Origin: a virus
Virus record (IMG/VR): IMGVR_UViG_3300042868_003731
Coordinates: 62,001-126,000 of that record
Reading direction: 5' to 3' (one strand)
Length of the DNA: 64,000 nt
Part shown: piece by piece, positions 20,794-28,836 of the stretch
How positions within the stretch are numbered: the stretch's first letter is position 1
How the letters are laid out: each line of letters opens with the position of its first letter
Position numbers and translations under genes: made by a program
The notes under the pieces: generated by a model
What the model was told of the DNA's origin: nothing
The model's database searches: none
Seen by the model: the letters and a program-made list of their open reading frames with translations, nothing else

Positions 20794-23318
20794 ATTTCTA
20801 TACGAACGTTGAACGATACGGCAATACAATTCTCTGGCGTGGATATGAAGATGGAAAGCAGTTCATGCGACGCCATCAGTATCGTCCAACGCTCTTTCTT
20901 CCATCCAAGGACGGCGCATATAAGTCGCTGATTGGTGATCGGCCACTTGGTCCGCGAGTCTGTGACTCGATGGCTGAAGCAAAAGAGTTTATTGAACGCC
21001 ACAAAGACGTTCGTGGCCTTGAGATCCACGGCAACACAAACTACGTAACTCAGTTTATTCAAGAACAATATCCTGACAACATTCAGTTCGATATGAAAAA
21101 GATTAACATCTTTTCGTTCGACATCGAAGTTGATATTCGAGACGGTTATGCCAACATCGATGAAGCCGATAAAGAGATTACCTCGATCGCGATTAAATCG
21201 TCTAAGTCTGATACGTATCATCTGCTCGGTCGTAAAGATTATGATAAGAGCAAGACTCTTCTTAAGATCGATCCAGAAAACATTCAGTTCATGAAGTTTG
21301 ACACTGAGCAGGCTCTGCTTCGTAGGTTCATGCAGATCTGGCAGAACGACTATCCCGATGTTGTAACCGGTTGGAACGTTGAGTACTTTGACATTATGTA
21401 CATCGTAACTCGTATCATTCGTCTGTTTGGCGAGGATACTGCAAAGAAGCTGTCGCCGTGGGGATCCATTCGTAAGAATACTCGAGAGATCTTTGGCAAG
21501 CCACAGTCAACATATGCAATCTCTGGTATGACCGTGATTGACTATATGGACGCGTTTAAGAAGTTCGGTTATAAGTATGGTCCTCAAGAGTCCTACAAAC
21601 TCGATCATATCGCTCACGTTATCCTTGGCGAAAAGAAGCTGGATTATTCCGAGTATGGTAACCTTACGGCTCTATACGATCAAAACCCGCAACTGTATCT
21701 CGACTATAACCTCAAGGATACATGGCTCATTCAACAGTTCGAAGACGAAACGGCTCTTCTCGCTCTCGTTATGACTGTCGCATATGGCGGCGGCGTTAAC
21801 TTCAGCGATGCCTTCGGCACCGTTGGTATCTGGGAAACCACTCTGTATCGTCGACTTATTCGAGACAATCGTGTTCCGCAGATCAAGGGTGGTCCTGGTG
21901 ATCGTGGAAAGGATCTCGTCGGTGGTTACGTGAAGGATCCAAAGGTCGGTATGCATAAGTGGATCGTATCGTTCGACCTTAACTCTCTGTATCCGCATCT
22001 GATGCTTCAGTATAATATGTCGCCTGAGACTCATATGCAAGATAAGAGAGTCTATGTTACACAAGACATGGTTCTTAACGATCAGTTTGAAAACACAGAC
22101 ACCGAATATTCTGCATGCGCAAATGGCGTCTGCTTTACCAATAAAGTAAAAGGTGTAATTCCTGAGATCATTGACGAGTACTATGGCAATCGTTCAAAGA
22201 TCAAGAAAGAAATGCTTGCTGTTGAACAAGCCATGGAAAACGAGAAGGATCCGGACAAAAAGAAGGATCTGAAGAAGCAGATGACTCAGCTGCATAACTC
22301 TCAGATGGCGATTAAGATTGCTATGAACTCTCTATATGGTGCGACCGCAAACGTCTACTTCCTTTACTATATCGGCGAGATGGCAGAAGCGATTACCACT
22401 TCAGGTCAACTGTCAATTCGTTATGCCGAAAAATCTGTCAACAAATATCTCAATAAAGTACTAAAGACGACCGATGTAGACTACATCGTCTATATCGATA
22501 CCGACTCCATCTACGTGAACTTTGGTCCTCTTATCCAGGCAGTGTTCGGAACAACAGACATCGATCGAAAGACCGGTGAAGAATTCCTTGACAACGTATG
22601 TAAGGAAAAGCTCGAGGCGGTCATCGCTCTCGGATACGAGAACCTCGCAAAAAAGATGGGTGCTTGCCGTAACGCGATGGTTATGAAACGCGAAAAGATT
22701 ACAGATAAGTCTGTGTTCGTCGCCAAAAAGCGATACATTATGAACGTTCTCAACTCTGAAGGTGTTCACTACGCAAAGCCAAAGATCAGTGTTACCGGTA
22801 TCGAGTCGGTTCGTTCGTCGACTCCTGAAGTTTGCCGTGAGAAGATGAAAAAGTCGTTCGAGGTGATTATGAACGGCTCAGAGTCCGACGTGCAAATCTT
22901 CATCGAAGATTTCCGAGAAGAGTTCTTTAATCTTCCGGCTGAAGACATCGCAAAGATCTCTGGTACCGACGATATTGAAAAGTACATGGTAGGCAATGAC
23001 TACAAAAGAGGTTGCCCAATGCACGTTCGTGGTTCGATCCTATACAACAAAGCTTTGAAGGAAAACAAGCTAGAGAATAGGTATCAGCTGATCCGTGGTG
23101 GTGACAAGATTAAGATCGTGTATCTCAATATACCAAACCCGATTAAAGAAAATGTAATCTCGTTTCCTAACGTTCTTCCAAAGGAACTCAACGTGGACAA
23201 GTACATTGACTATAACACTCAGTTTGAAAAAGTTTTCTTGGGACCTATCGAAAGCATTCTTGAAGCGATCGGTTGGAGATCCAAGAAGGTTGCGAGTCTC
23301 GAATCGTTTTTTATGTGA
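20790..23318 (+). CDS. 43: DNA polymerase gp43, family B
   Basis: An 842-residue family B polymerase with proofreading (T4 gp43 898). Exonuclease motifs: FSFDIEVD (Exo I), VVTGWNVEYFDI (Exo II), YNLKDTWLI (Exo III). Polymerase motifs: SFDLNSLYPHLM (motif A), the KIAMNSLYGA helix (motif B), YIDTDSIYV (motif C). It ends in LESFFM, a typical clamp-binding peptide like the T4 polymerase tail. It is the replicative enzyme of the phage replisome with gp45, gp44 and gp62 encoded here. Confidence 0.97.
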   Translation: MNFYTNVERYGNTILWRGYEDGKQFMRRHQYRPTLFLPSKDGAYKSLIGDRPLGPRVCDSMAEAKEFIERHKDVRGLEIHGNTNYVTQFIQEQYPDNIQFDMKKINIFSFDIEVDIRDGYANIDEADKEITSIAIKSSKSDTYHLLGRKDYDKSKTLLKIDPENIQFMKFDTEQALLRRFMQIWQNDYPDVVTGWNVEYFDIMYIVTRIIRLFGEDTAKKLSPWGSIRKNTREIFGKPQSTYAISGMTVIDYMDAFKKFGYKYGPQESYKLDHIAHVILGEKKLDYSEYGNLTALYDQNPQLYLDYNLKDTWLIQQFEDETALLALVMTVAYGGGVNFSDAFGTVGIWETTLYRRLIRDNRVPQIKGGPGDRGKDLVGGYVKDPKVGMHKWIVSFDLNSLYPHLMLQYNMSPETHMQDKRVYVTQDMVLNDQFENTDTEYSACANGVCFTNKVKGVIPEIIDEYYGNRSKIKKEMLAVEQAMENEKDPDKKKDLKKQMTQLHNSQMAIKIAMNSLYGATANVYFLYYIGEMAEAITTSGQLSIRYAEKSVNKYLNKVLKTTDVDYIVYIDTDSIYVNFGPLIQAVFGTTDIDRKTGEEFLDNVCKEKLEAVIALGYENLAKKMGACRNAMVMKREKITDKSVFVAKKRYIMNVLNSEGVHYAKPKISVTGIESVRSSTPEVCREKMKKSFEVIMNGSESDVQIFIEDFREEFFNLPAEDIAKISGTDDIEKYMVGNDYKRGCPMHVRGSILYNKALKENKLENRYQLIRGGDKIKIVYLNIPNPIKENVISFPNVLPKELNVDKYIDYNTQFEKVFLGPIESILEAIGWRSKKVASLESFFM

Positions 23319-23346
23319 TTGACATTTTGAAATATTATGGTATAAA
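23319..23346 (+). promoter_or_regulatory. Sigma70-like promoter
   Basis: TTGACA, 16-bp spacer, TATAAA, immediately after the polymerase stop, driving the small genes that follow. Confidence 0.75.
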
Positions 23347-23376
23347 GAATTATCAACTAACAAGGGGGAGATTAGA

Positions 23377-23580
23377 ATGGATCCAAAGACCAGACTAGAA
23401 AGACTAGCGTCTCTAAAAGAAAAGCATACTGCAGTACATAACTTGGTTGAAGCATTGGAAGGAGAGAAAGCTCCTGAAGAAATGATCAACACTCAAAAGC
23501 GAATTAAGCTATCAATTAAAGATGAGATCACTTCTATCGAAGCCTGTTTGAAATCTGAAGGAGTTAAATATGTCAGCTGA
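23377..23580 (+). CDS. DUF465/YdcH-like small helical protein
   Basis: A 67-residue helical protein in which LASLKEKHTAVHNLVEAL and IKLSIKDEI match the pattern of the DUF465 family, short antiparallel coiled coils of unknown function. GGGGGAGA site before the ATG. It overlaps the next gene by 11 bp. Confidence 0.6.
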   Translation: MDPKTRLERLASLKEKHTAVHNLVEALEGEKAPEEMINTQKRIKLSIKDEITSIEACLKSEGVKYVS

Positions 23581-23986
23581 CCTTATCCATGACATGTATA
23601 TGATGCACAACAAGTTTGGAGTGCACGAGTGGTTCGAAAAGAACAAGCACGACAAAGATCTGATGGACAAGTATCTTGAGTTCCGTCTCTCTATGTGCAA
23701 GGAAGAACTTGACGAAACGGTCGCTGCATACGCCGCAAAAGATTCTGAAGAGGTAGTCGACGGTCTCATCGATCTCGTTGTCTTTGCACTCGGTACTCTC
23801 GACGTGTTTGGTGTTGATGCAAAGGCTGCTTGGGATAAAGTATACGAAGCAAACATGTCTAAGTCTCCTGGTGTCAAGCCTGGGCGCCCGAATCCTTTTG
23901 GATTGCCGGATCTGCTCAAGCCTGAGGGTTGGCAAGCTCCATCTCATGAAGGAAATCATGGCCACCTTCCAAATGTTCTCATTTAA
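23570..23986 (+). CDS. MazG/PRA-PH-like NTP pyrophosphohydrolase
   Basis: A 138-residue all-alpha NTP-PPase-type protein. Helices carry the KEELDET (about 44-50) and EEVVDGLIDLVVFALG (about 60-75) motifs, with the paired acidic residues that bind Mg in MazG and phosphoribosyl-ATP pyrophosphatases. The C-terminal 30 residues (KPGRPNPFGLPDL) are Pro-rich. It probably hydrolyses a noncanonical or regulatory nucleotide; the substrate is unknown. Confidence 0.75.
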   Translation: MSADLIHDMYMMHNKFGVHEWFEKNKHDKDLMDKYLEFRLSMCKEELDETVAAYAAKDSEEVVDGLIDLVVFALGTLDVFGVDAKAAWDKVYEANMSKSPGVKPGRPNPFGLPDLLKPEGWQAPSHEGNHGHLPNVLI

Positions 23987-23989
23987 TGG

Positions 23990-24018
23990 TTGACATCTCC
24001 TCCCGAATCAGATATTCT
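23990..24018 (+). promoter_or_regulatory. Sigma70-like promoter (GAATCAG spacer)
   Basis: TTGACA, 17-bp spacer containing CGAATCAGA, TATTCT, 27 bp before the 56-aa gene. Confidence 0.75.
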
Positions 24019-24044
24019 ATATCTATAACGAGAGGAGAACAACT

Positions 24045-24215
24045 ATGACTAAAACTGACATCGCAAAGCTCGTCGCAAATTTCGCCGCTAACGGCGGTGA
24101 GGTAAAAGTTCTCTCGCCGTCTCGCAAGCGGTTTAAGACCTGGCGCGGTAAGTCGGGCGCCTGGGCAAAGGGTGCGAAAAAAGTTGGTCTTCAGGACCGC
24201 AACTTCGCTTCTTAA
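24045..24215 (+). CDS. Small basic protein (56 aa)
   Basis: ATG at 24045 with an AGAGGAG site. The product has a basic C-terminal half (SPSRKRFKTWRGKSGAWAKGAKK), consistent with nucleic-acid binding. It has its own promoter and is followed by another promoter, so it is expressed as a single gene. No family recognised; it may be an early host-takeover protein by analogy with other small early phage genes. Confidence 0.7.
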   Translation: MTKTDIAKLVANFAANGGEVKVLSPSRKRFKTWRGKSGAWAKGAKKVGLQDRNFAS

Positions 24216-24218
24216 CTA

Positions 24219-24247
24219 TTGACATTCGTTTAGAATCAGTATAGATT
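24219..24247 (+). promoter_or_regulatory. Sigma70-like promoter with TAGAATCAG spacer
   Basis: TTGACA, 17-bp spacer TTCGTTTAGAATCAGTA, TAGATT. This is the clearest plus-strand copy of the extended motif. Confidence 0.8.
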
Positions 24248-24276
24248 GACAATAGGAAAAGGAAAGGAACCATCCT

Positions 24277-24522
24277 ATGACTCGCACTTCTGCTTATCGC
24301 TTCACTGTTCGTATGGTTAACGGCCAAGTTGCTCCTGAGGACCAAGCCGCTGTTGACGGTCTGCGTACCGTCGTCAAGCTTGGTAACACTGCTTTCGGTA
24401 CCACTCAGTATGTCAAGCTGCAGGGTCGCGGTCATCGTCGCGGAGTTCGTCGCTACAATGACTCGCTTCCTCTTCCTTACGCCACGTCTGCTGACGTCTA
24501 TGTATACACTCGATACCGATAA
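24277..24522 (+). CDS. Hypothetical protein (81 aa)
   Basis: An AAAGGAA site precedes the ATG, 30 bp after the promoter at 24219-24247. The product is beta-rich and Arg/Tyr-rich (QGRGHRRGVRRYND, VYVYTRYR). GC content is visibly higher than in its neighbours. Its stop overlaps the next ATG (TAATG). No family recognised. Confidence 0.65.
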   Translation: MTRTSAYRFTVRMVNGQVAPEDQAAVDGLRTVVKLGNTAFGTTQYVKLQGRGHRRGVRRYNDSLPLPYATSADVYVYTRYR

Positions 24523-25037
24523 TGACTTTAGAAACAAATCTTACAATGATCAAGTTGCTCCTGAACGACATACGTTCAGGAGCAAAATACAATTCTAACG
24601 ATACTCGATCCATGAGATACATTTTCTGCAATGTTTACAATGCAGCTACTCACGAAAGACTCGGGATCGATAAAGGCATTGATAGTCCTGACTTCGCCTA
24701 TATGTCCGAAAGATTTAAAGAGAAGTGGGAGTCTCTTGGCAAGCCAGCTGGTGGCGATGCTTTAAAGAAGTTTGGTATTCATGAACACGTCGTTCCTCTA
24801 AACATACTCATTCAAAAGATGGTAGAGGAGTGCACTGACGAGAAATCGATCTATGATTTCTTAAGTAAGCATAATCGCATCGTCTTCGTAACTAAAGAAG
24901 AAGATAAGATGCTAAACGAAGCTGGCTATCAAAGAATGATGCCGGAAAATGGTGATCGTTATAGTGCAGTTGGTATCAAAGTACATCCAGAACCAATCGT
25001 GTATAAAAACTTCGTAAAACATAGGAAAACCAAATGA
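24522..25037 (+). CDS. Hypothetical protein (171 aa)
   Basis: A soluble alpha/beta protein with HEHVVPLNILIQKM around residues 87-100, a stretch reminiscent of the HNH-type H-x-x-P segment found in some nuclease relatives, but not enough to call. It overlaps both neighbours by a few bases. Unknown function. Confidence 0.65.
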   Translation: MTLETNLTMIKLLLNDIRSGAKYNSNDTRSMRYIFCNVYNAATHERLGIDKGIDSPDFAYMSERFKEKWESLGKPAGGDALKKFGIHEHVVPLNILIQKMVEECTDEKSIYDFLSKHNRIVFVTKEEDKMLNEAGYQRMMPENGDRYSAVGIKVHPEPIVYKNFVKHRKTK

Positions 25038-25498
25038 AGTCAATTTCTGAACTCGCGAAAACGGCTGAATATATCGGGCATTTCAATGTCACGGAAACAG
25101 AGATAGATTATGTTACTGATAAGACGTGGTCTAACTTTCGTGACATGGGCAACATCGTTTACTTTATGTATGTAAAAGGTCGCTTAATGAAGATCGGCAT
25201 TGCCGGTGGTTCTCGTGGGTGGTACGGTCGTGTTGATAAGTATAAAGGTGGCGCGAGTAAACGTGGTGATGCAACAAATAGACGTATTCTTAGAGTGATG
25301 AAGGAACTTGGAGAGTCTAAGATTGACATTTATGCTGTTGCTGCTCCTAAGATGCCAATATCATTGACATGTCCTTTGACTGGTGATATTATTAACGGTG
25401 AAGTAGAAGTAAATCGCACTATAGAACAAAATCTTACTAGTCGATATCTTAGTGAAAGTGAACTACACAATCTTCCTTTCTCAAAACAACTAAAATAG
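25034..25498 (+). CDS. GIY-YIG-like nuclease
   Basis: A 154-residue protein with VYFMYVKGRLMKIGIAGG (about 42-59), matching the GIY-x(10)-YIG core as VYF...KIG, then RVDKYKGG and RILRVMKELG, which place the Arg and helix of this fold, and a conserved Glu late (NRTIEQNL). T4-type phages carry many free-standing GIY-YIG enzymes; whether this one is a homing nuclease or a repair/T5orf172-type enzyme is unclear. Confidence 0.65.
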   Translation: MKSISELAKTAEYIGHFNVTETEIDYVTDKTWSNFRDMGNIVYFMYVKGRLMKIGIAGGSRGWYGRVDKYKGGASKRGDATNRRILRVMKELGESKIDIYAVAAPKMPISLTCPLTGDIINGEVEVNRTIEQNLTSRYLSESELHNLPFSKQLK

Positions 25499-25506
25499 GA
25501 GGTATA

Positions 25507-26052
25507 ATGCTACTCATCGTTGAAGGTATGGATCGCTGTGGTAAGTCAACGCTCGTTGAACATCTACGTAAGCGACACTTTACATCGCCAAACATTCTCG
25601 TGCATCACTCGTCTTCTCCTCCTAAGGTAGAGGACCCAAATGCATGGGAAATTAAACACTACGAGTCGTTGTTTCAATCGAGTCAGATGCTCGTTGACGA
25701 CTACTTCTATGATGTGATCTTCGACCGCTTTCACCTTGGCGCGGCTGTCTATGGCGAGAAGTATCGTGGTGCAAACCCAGCTGATATCTATGAGTTGGAC
25801 TATCGGTATCTTCGTAATTATCCAGAAGCAGCTCTCATTCTTCTGACTGATGATCCTGAAGCTATCGCTGCTCGTGACGACGGCGATAGTCTTGAGAAAT
25901 CTCTACATGAATACAATGAAACGATGTCTGCTTTTATCGAAGCATACACCGTTTCTTCCTGCATGCACAAGCTTCATATCAACATCAGCATCAATGGCGG
26001 ATTTGCAAACACCGTTCCTTCTGTTGAGCAATTTTTGAAAGGATTTAAATAA
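25507..26052 (+). CDS. Thymidylate/deoxynucleoside-monophosphate kinase-like
   Basis: A 181-residue P-loop kinase: Walker A EGMDRCGKST (about 6-15), a DRFHLG segment near 75-80 like the DR(Y/F) motif of TMP kinases, and a lid-like ARDDGDSLEKS. It would phosphorylate dNMPs for phage DNA synthesis. It heads the run of nucleotide and modification genes, so the substrate may be a modified dNMP. Confidence 0.75.
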   Translation: MLLIVEGMDRCGKSTLVEHLRKRHFTSPNILVHHSSSPPKVEDPNAWEIKHYESLFQSSQMLVDDYFYDVIFDRFHLGAAVYGEKYRGANPADIYELDYRYLRNYPEAALILLTDDPEAIAARDDGDSLEKSLHEYNETMSAFIEAYTVSSCMHKLHINISINGGFANTVPSVEQFLKGFK

Positions 26053-26552
26053 TGGGTACTCAAGCAGATAGACAACTCGGCGTTGACATCGAGCATCTTA
26101 TCGTAGAATTTTTCTCTAAGCGAGGCATCACGGCTAAACTTTCTAAAGATCCGTTCGACGCTGATAAAGATTTGATTCTTACCGTGAACGGTGAAGACCA
26201 TTCTCTAGAGAATAAGTTGGAAACGCGTTTTCATATGTTCAATAGTTTTACAGTTCCGATCTCATCAAATGAAAAAGCGAGTGGCATCCATAGCAATCAG
26301 CTAAGCAAGTGTATGAATGTCGACATTCTTATCTTTTGTCAACGCCCAGAGCCTGATGATCCAGTCCTTAGGATTTACAGTGCCCCTCCTCTCGGTAAAA
26401 GAAATTTTGTAATCAGACAAAATACTCGTGATAAGCGATACGTTGCTCACTTTCCTATTGACAAAATGACTCTTATTGGTACAATTACTGATATGAGCAT
26501 CGTTCAAAAATATATGAGACATGGAGTAATGGAATATGCAAAGAGTTTTTAA
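26052..26552 (+). CDS. Putative PD-(D/E)XK-type nuclease
   Basis: A 166-residue protein with DPFDADKDLILTVNGEDHSLENKLE (about 38-62). The Asp followed by a strand and ExK (ENKLE) fits the catalytic pattern of the restriction-endonuclease fold. Other parts are unremarkable. Position next to DNA-modifying genes would suit a nuclease that spares modified phage DNA, but that is inference. Confidence 0.45.
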   Translation: MGTQADRQLGVDIEHLIVEFFSKRGITAKLSKDPFDADKDLILTVNGEDHSLENKLETRFHMFNSFTVPISSNEKASGIHSNQLSKCMNVDILIFCQRPEPDDPVLRIYSAPPLGKRNFVIRQNTRDKRYVAHFPIDKMTLIGTITDMSIVQKYMRHGVMEYAKSF

Positions 26553-27198
26553 TATTCGCAATCAACTCATTCAAAAGTATCGTGATCAAGACTTTGTGAC
26601 TGATAAGACCGGTGTTAAAACCATCGAGCTTATCGGACAATCCTTTATCGCTGATGAGGATTGGATCATTCGTAAACCAAACTACGAATACATCGAACGT
26701 GAACTCGAATGGTACGAGTCGCAGTCTCTGTATGTTGAAGATATTCCTGGTGAGACTCCTGCGATCTGGAAAAATGTTGCTTCAAAACATGGTCGTATCA
26801 ATTCAAACTATGGTCATCTCATTTGGTCTGAAAAGAACGGTTTTCAGTATATGAACGTTCTTACTGAACTTTTGAATAACCCTAACAGCCGCCGTGCTGT
26901 CATGATCTACAATCGTCCTTCCATGCATACTGACTATTACGAAGACGATATGTCAGATTTCATCTGCACCTATGCAAACACTTTTATGATCCGTGACGGT
27001 AAACTCATCAGCCACTATCTGATGCGTTCGAACGACGCAGTGTTCGGTTATGACAACGATGTTCACTGGGCAATGCATGTTCAAAAGAAACTTGCTGCGG
27101 ACCTTAGAGTTGGAGTCGGTGATCTCATCTGGACTGCAACGAACCTGCATGTATACGAACGCCACTTCAAGTTCATCGAGGAGTTGATGGATGCGTGA
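26536..27198 (+). CDS. Thymidylate synthase-family enzyme, probable dCMP hydroxymethylase type
   Basis: A 220-residue ThyA-fold enzyme. NSRRAVMIYNRP (about 117-128) supplies the phosphate-binding Arg pair, Cys144 in FICTY aligns with the catalytic Cys, RSNDAVFGYDND (164-175) aligns with the RSxD...GLPFN block, and LHVYERH near the end matches DxHxY. The residue equivalent to ThyA Asn177, which fixes dUMP, is Asp175 here; in T4 gp42 an Asp at this place gives dCMP specificity. It therefore probably makes 5-hydroxymethyl-dCMP. dCMP deaminase, kinase and glycosyltransferase genes are nearby. Its ATG is inside the preceding gene with a GGAG site. Confidence 0.75.
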   Translation: MQRVFNIRNQLIQKYRDQDFVTDKTGVKTIELIGQSFIADEDWIIRKPNYEYIERELEWYESQSLYVEDIPGETPAIWKNVASKHGRINSNYGHLIWSEKNGFQYMNVLTELLNNPNSRRAVMIYNRPSMHTDYYEDDMSDFICTYANTFMIRDGKLISHYLMRSNDAVFGYDNDVHWAMHVQKKLAADLRVGVGDLIWTATNLHVYERHFKFIEELMDA

Positions 27199-27364
27199 TA
27201 TAGGTGTAACTTATACTATCTCCGCACCACCCGAACCTGCTTGGAAGTGCCAACTAATAAACGGCGTATATTGGAACTTAGAAGAAGGCAAGCAACCAAA
27301 CGCTTTTCATCGCTTTATGCAGAGACTCTTCTTTGGAATTAAATGGAGTAAGATAAATGATTGA
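27191..27364 (+). CDS. Hypothetical protein (57 aa)
   Basis: ATG at 27191 overlaps the end of the thymidylate-synthase-like gene, and the stop overlaps the ATG of the dCMP deaminase, so it fills the gap between them. The product starts MRDIGVTYTISAPPEPAWKC, with a single Cys and several Trp. No family recognised. Confidence 0.6.
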   Translation: MRDIGVTYTISAPPEPAWKCQLINGVYWNLEEGKQPNAFHRFMQRLFFGIKWSKIND

Positions 27365-27827
27365 TAGTAAATGGGACAACCGCTTTATGAAACTCGCGCG
27401 CGAGATTTCAACTTGGAGTAAGGATCCTTCGAGCAAGATTGGCGCTGTAATCGTTAATGATGAACGTCGTATCCTTGCGACCGGATATAACGGGTTTCCT
27501 CGTGGTATTGAAGATACCGAGGAGCGTCTTAATGATCGTGAACAAAAGTATCCACGTATCGTTCACGGCGAGATGAATGCTCTGATGAATGCACTCTATA
27601 GTGGCGTATCCGTCAAAGACGCAACGATCTACGTATGGGGTCTGCCAATCTGTGCTGAGTGCACTAAGTCGGTCATTCAATCCGGCATTAAACGAGTCGT
27701 GATCACGTACCCTGAACATTCTCCTGAGAAGTGGCAGAACCAGTGGAATGGAATGTCTCGGCCGATGTATGAAGAGGCTGGTGTCTCGATTACTTATATC
27801 AACGAGCGTCATTGGAACTTTGAATGA
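27357..27827 (+). CDS. cd: dCMP deaminase
   Basis: A 156-residue zinc deaminase: HGEMNAL (about 71-77) gives the zinc His and the catalytic Glu, and PICAEC (about 98-103) the two zinc Cys. The N-terminal KDPSSKIGAVIV and GYNGFPRG are typical of dCMP deaminases. It converts dCMP to dUMP for thymidylate synthesis, which competes with hydroxymethylation of dCMP by the neighbouring enzyme. Confidence 0.95.
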   Translation: MIDSKWDNRFMKLAREISTWSKDPSSKIGAVIVNDERRILATGYNGFPRGIEDTEERLNDREQKYPRIVHGEMNALMNALYSGVSVKDATIYVWGLPICAECTKSVIQSGIKRVVITYPEHSPEKWQNQWNGMSRPMYEEAGVSITYINERHWNFE

Positions 27828-28183
27828 GTGAAGTAATTCTCGTTGGTATCAACCCTTCAGGAAAACCTTTTCGTAAGAACTGTTCGTTAGATAAGATGAA
27901 TGTATGGATGGAAGCTCTCGGTTTCCATCACTATTCTTTTTCGAATGTAATTCCATACGAAGGCGAGTACAAGATGAAGGATGTTGATCTAAACTTTGTT
28001 CGATCCTTTGTGAATGGATATAGGAAGGTAATTGCTCTCGGTGGTTTTGCCTCGCAGGCACTTAAGCGAGCAGGAGTGGAACACTATACCCTTCCGCACC
28101 CGTCTCCATTGAACCGAAAGCTAAACGATAGAGAATATGAAAACAATTGTCTAAAGGAATGTAAAGAGTGGCTAAGAACTTAA
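27824..28183 (+). CDS. Uracil-DNA-glycosylase-superfamily protein, small
   Basis: A 119-residue protein with both superfamily motifs: LVGINPSGKP (about 6-15; catalytic-loop motif) and LPHPSPLNRK (about 89-98; the HPSP(L) loop), plus VIALGGFASQAL between. At 119 residues it is well short of known UDG families (about 200). It could excise a base, or act on a modified nucleotide. It sits in the modification cassette and overlaps both neighbours. Confidence 0.65.
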   Translation: MSEVILVGINPSGKPFRKNCSLDKMNVWMEALGFHHYSFSNVIPYEGEYKMKDVDLNFVRSFVNGYRKVIALGGFASQALKRAGVEHYTLPHPSPLNRKLNDREYENNCLKECKEWLRT

Positions 28184-28836
28184 CTGATATATACGTTGGT
28201 GTAAAGAAGGACGACCCAGATCGTAAAGAAAACGACTTCTATCCAACACCGCCACTCGCAACTTACATTCTGTGTAAGTATGTTCGTCCACCAAAGAATG
28301 TGGTTGAACCCTGCGCGGGCCGAGGTAATATTTCGATCGAACTCCAAAGAAACGGTCATAATGTAAAATCGTTCGATCTTAACGAATATGATAATAGTCT
28401 CGTAGACATCGAAACTAGCATTGATGTTCTTGAGCTCGAACGACCAACCGGATACGAAGGTTTGATTACGAACCCTCCGTATCATAAGGATCTTCCTCGA
28501 AAGATTACAGAGAAAGCTCTATCGGAATATCCATACGTAGCAATGTTTGTTCGTCTTACGTTTCTTGAAGGAAAGAAGCGAAAAAACTTGTTTACAAAAT
28601 ACCCTCCAAGTGATATTATATTTCTAAGTGATAGAATTAATTTTGGTTCGGGCTTAGTAGAGCCCATAAATAAGACACATCAGCTTGGCGGCATGATCGC
28701 ATATATGTGGATCGTCTGGGACAGAAGGTCGAGCAACTTCGATCGTTCAACAAAGCTGCACTGGGCTTTATTAGAAGATGAATATGACGAATGGAGAACA
28801 CATTATGATCAACGTAGTAATTCCAGCGGCGGGTGA
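28168..28836 (+). CDS. N6-adenine DNA methyltransferase-like protein
   Basis: A 222-residue class I methyltransferase: DFYPTPPLATYILC at about 23-36, the SAM-binding VVEPCAGRGNIS (about 45-56), FDLNEYD, and the catalytic TNPPYHKD (about 95-102, NPPY motif of amino-group methylases). The start is GTG at 28168 with an AAAGGA site, overlapping the previous gene by 16 bp. It probably methylates adenine in DNA. Confidence 0.8.
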   Translation: MAKNLTDIYVGVKKDDPDRKENDFYPTPPLATYILCKYVRPPKNVVEPCAGRGNISIELQRNGHNVKSFDLNEYDNSLVDIETSIDVLELERPTGYEGLITNPPYHKDLPRKITEKALSEYPYVAMFVRLTFLEGKKRKNLFTKYPPSDIIFLSDRINFGSGLVEPINKTHQLGGMIAYMWIVWDRRSSNFDRSTKLHWALLEDEYDEWRTHYDQRSNSSGG

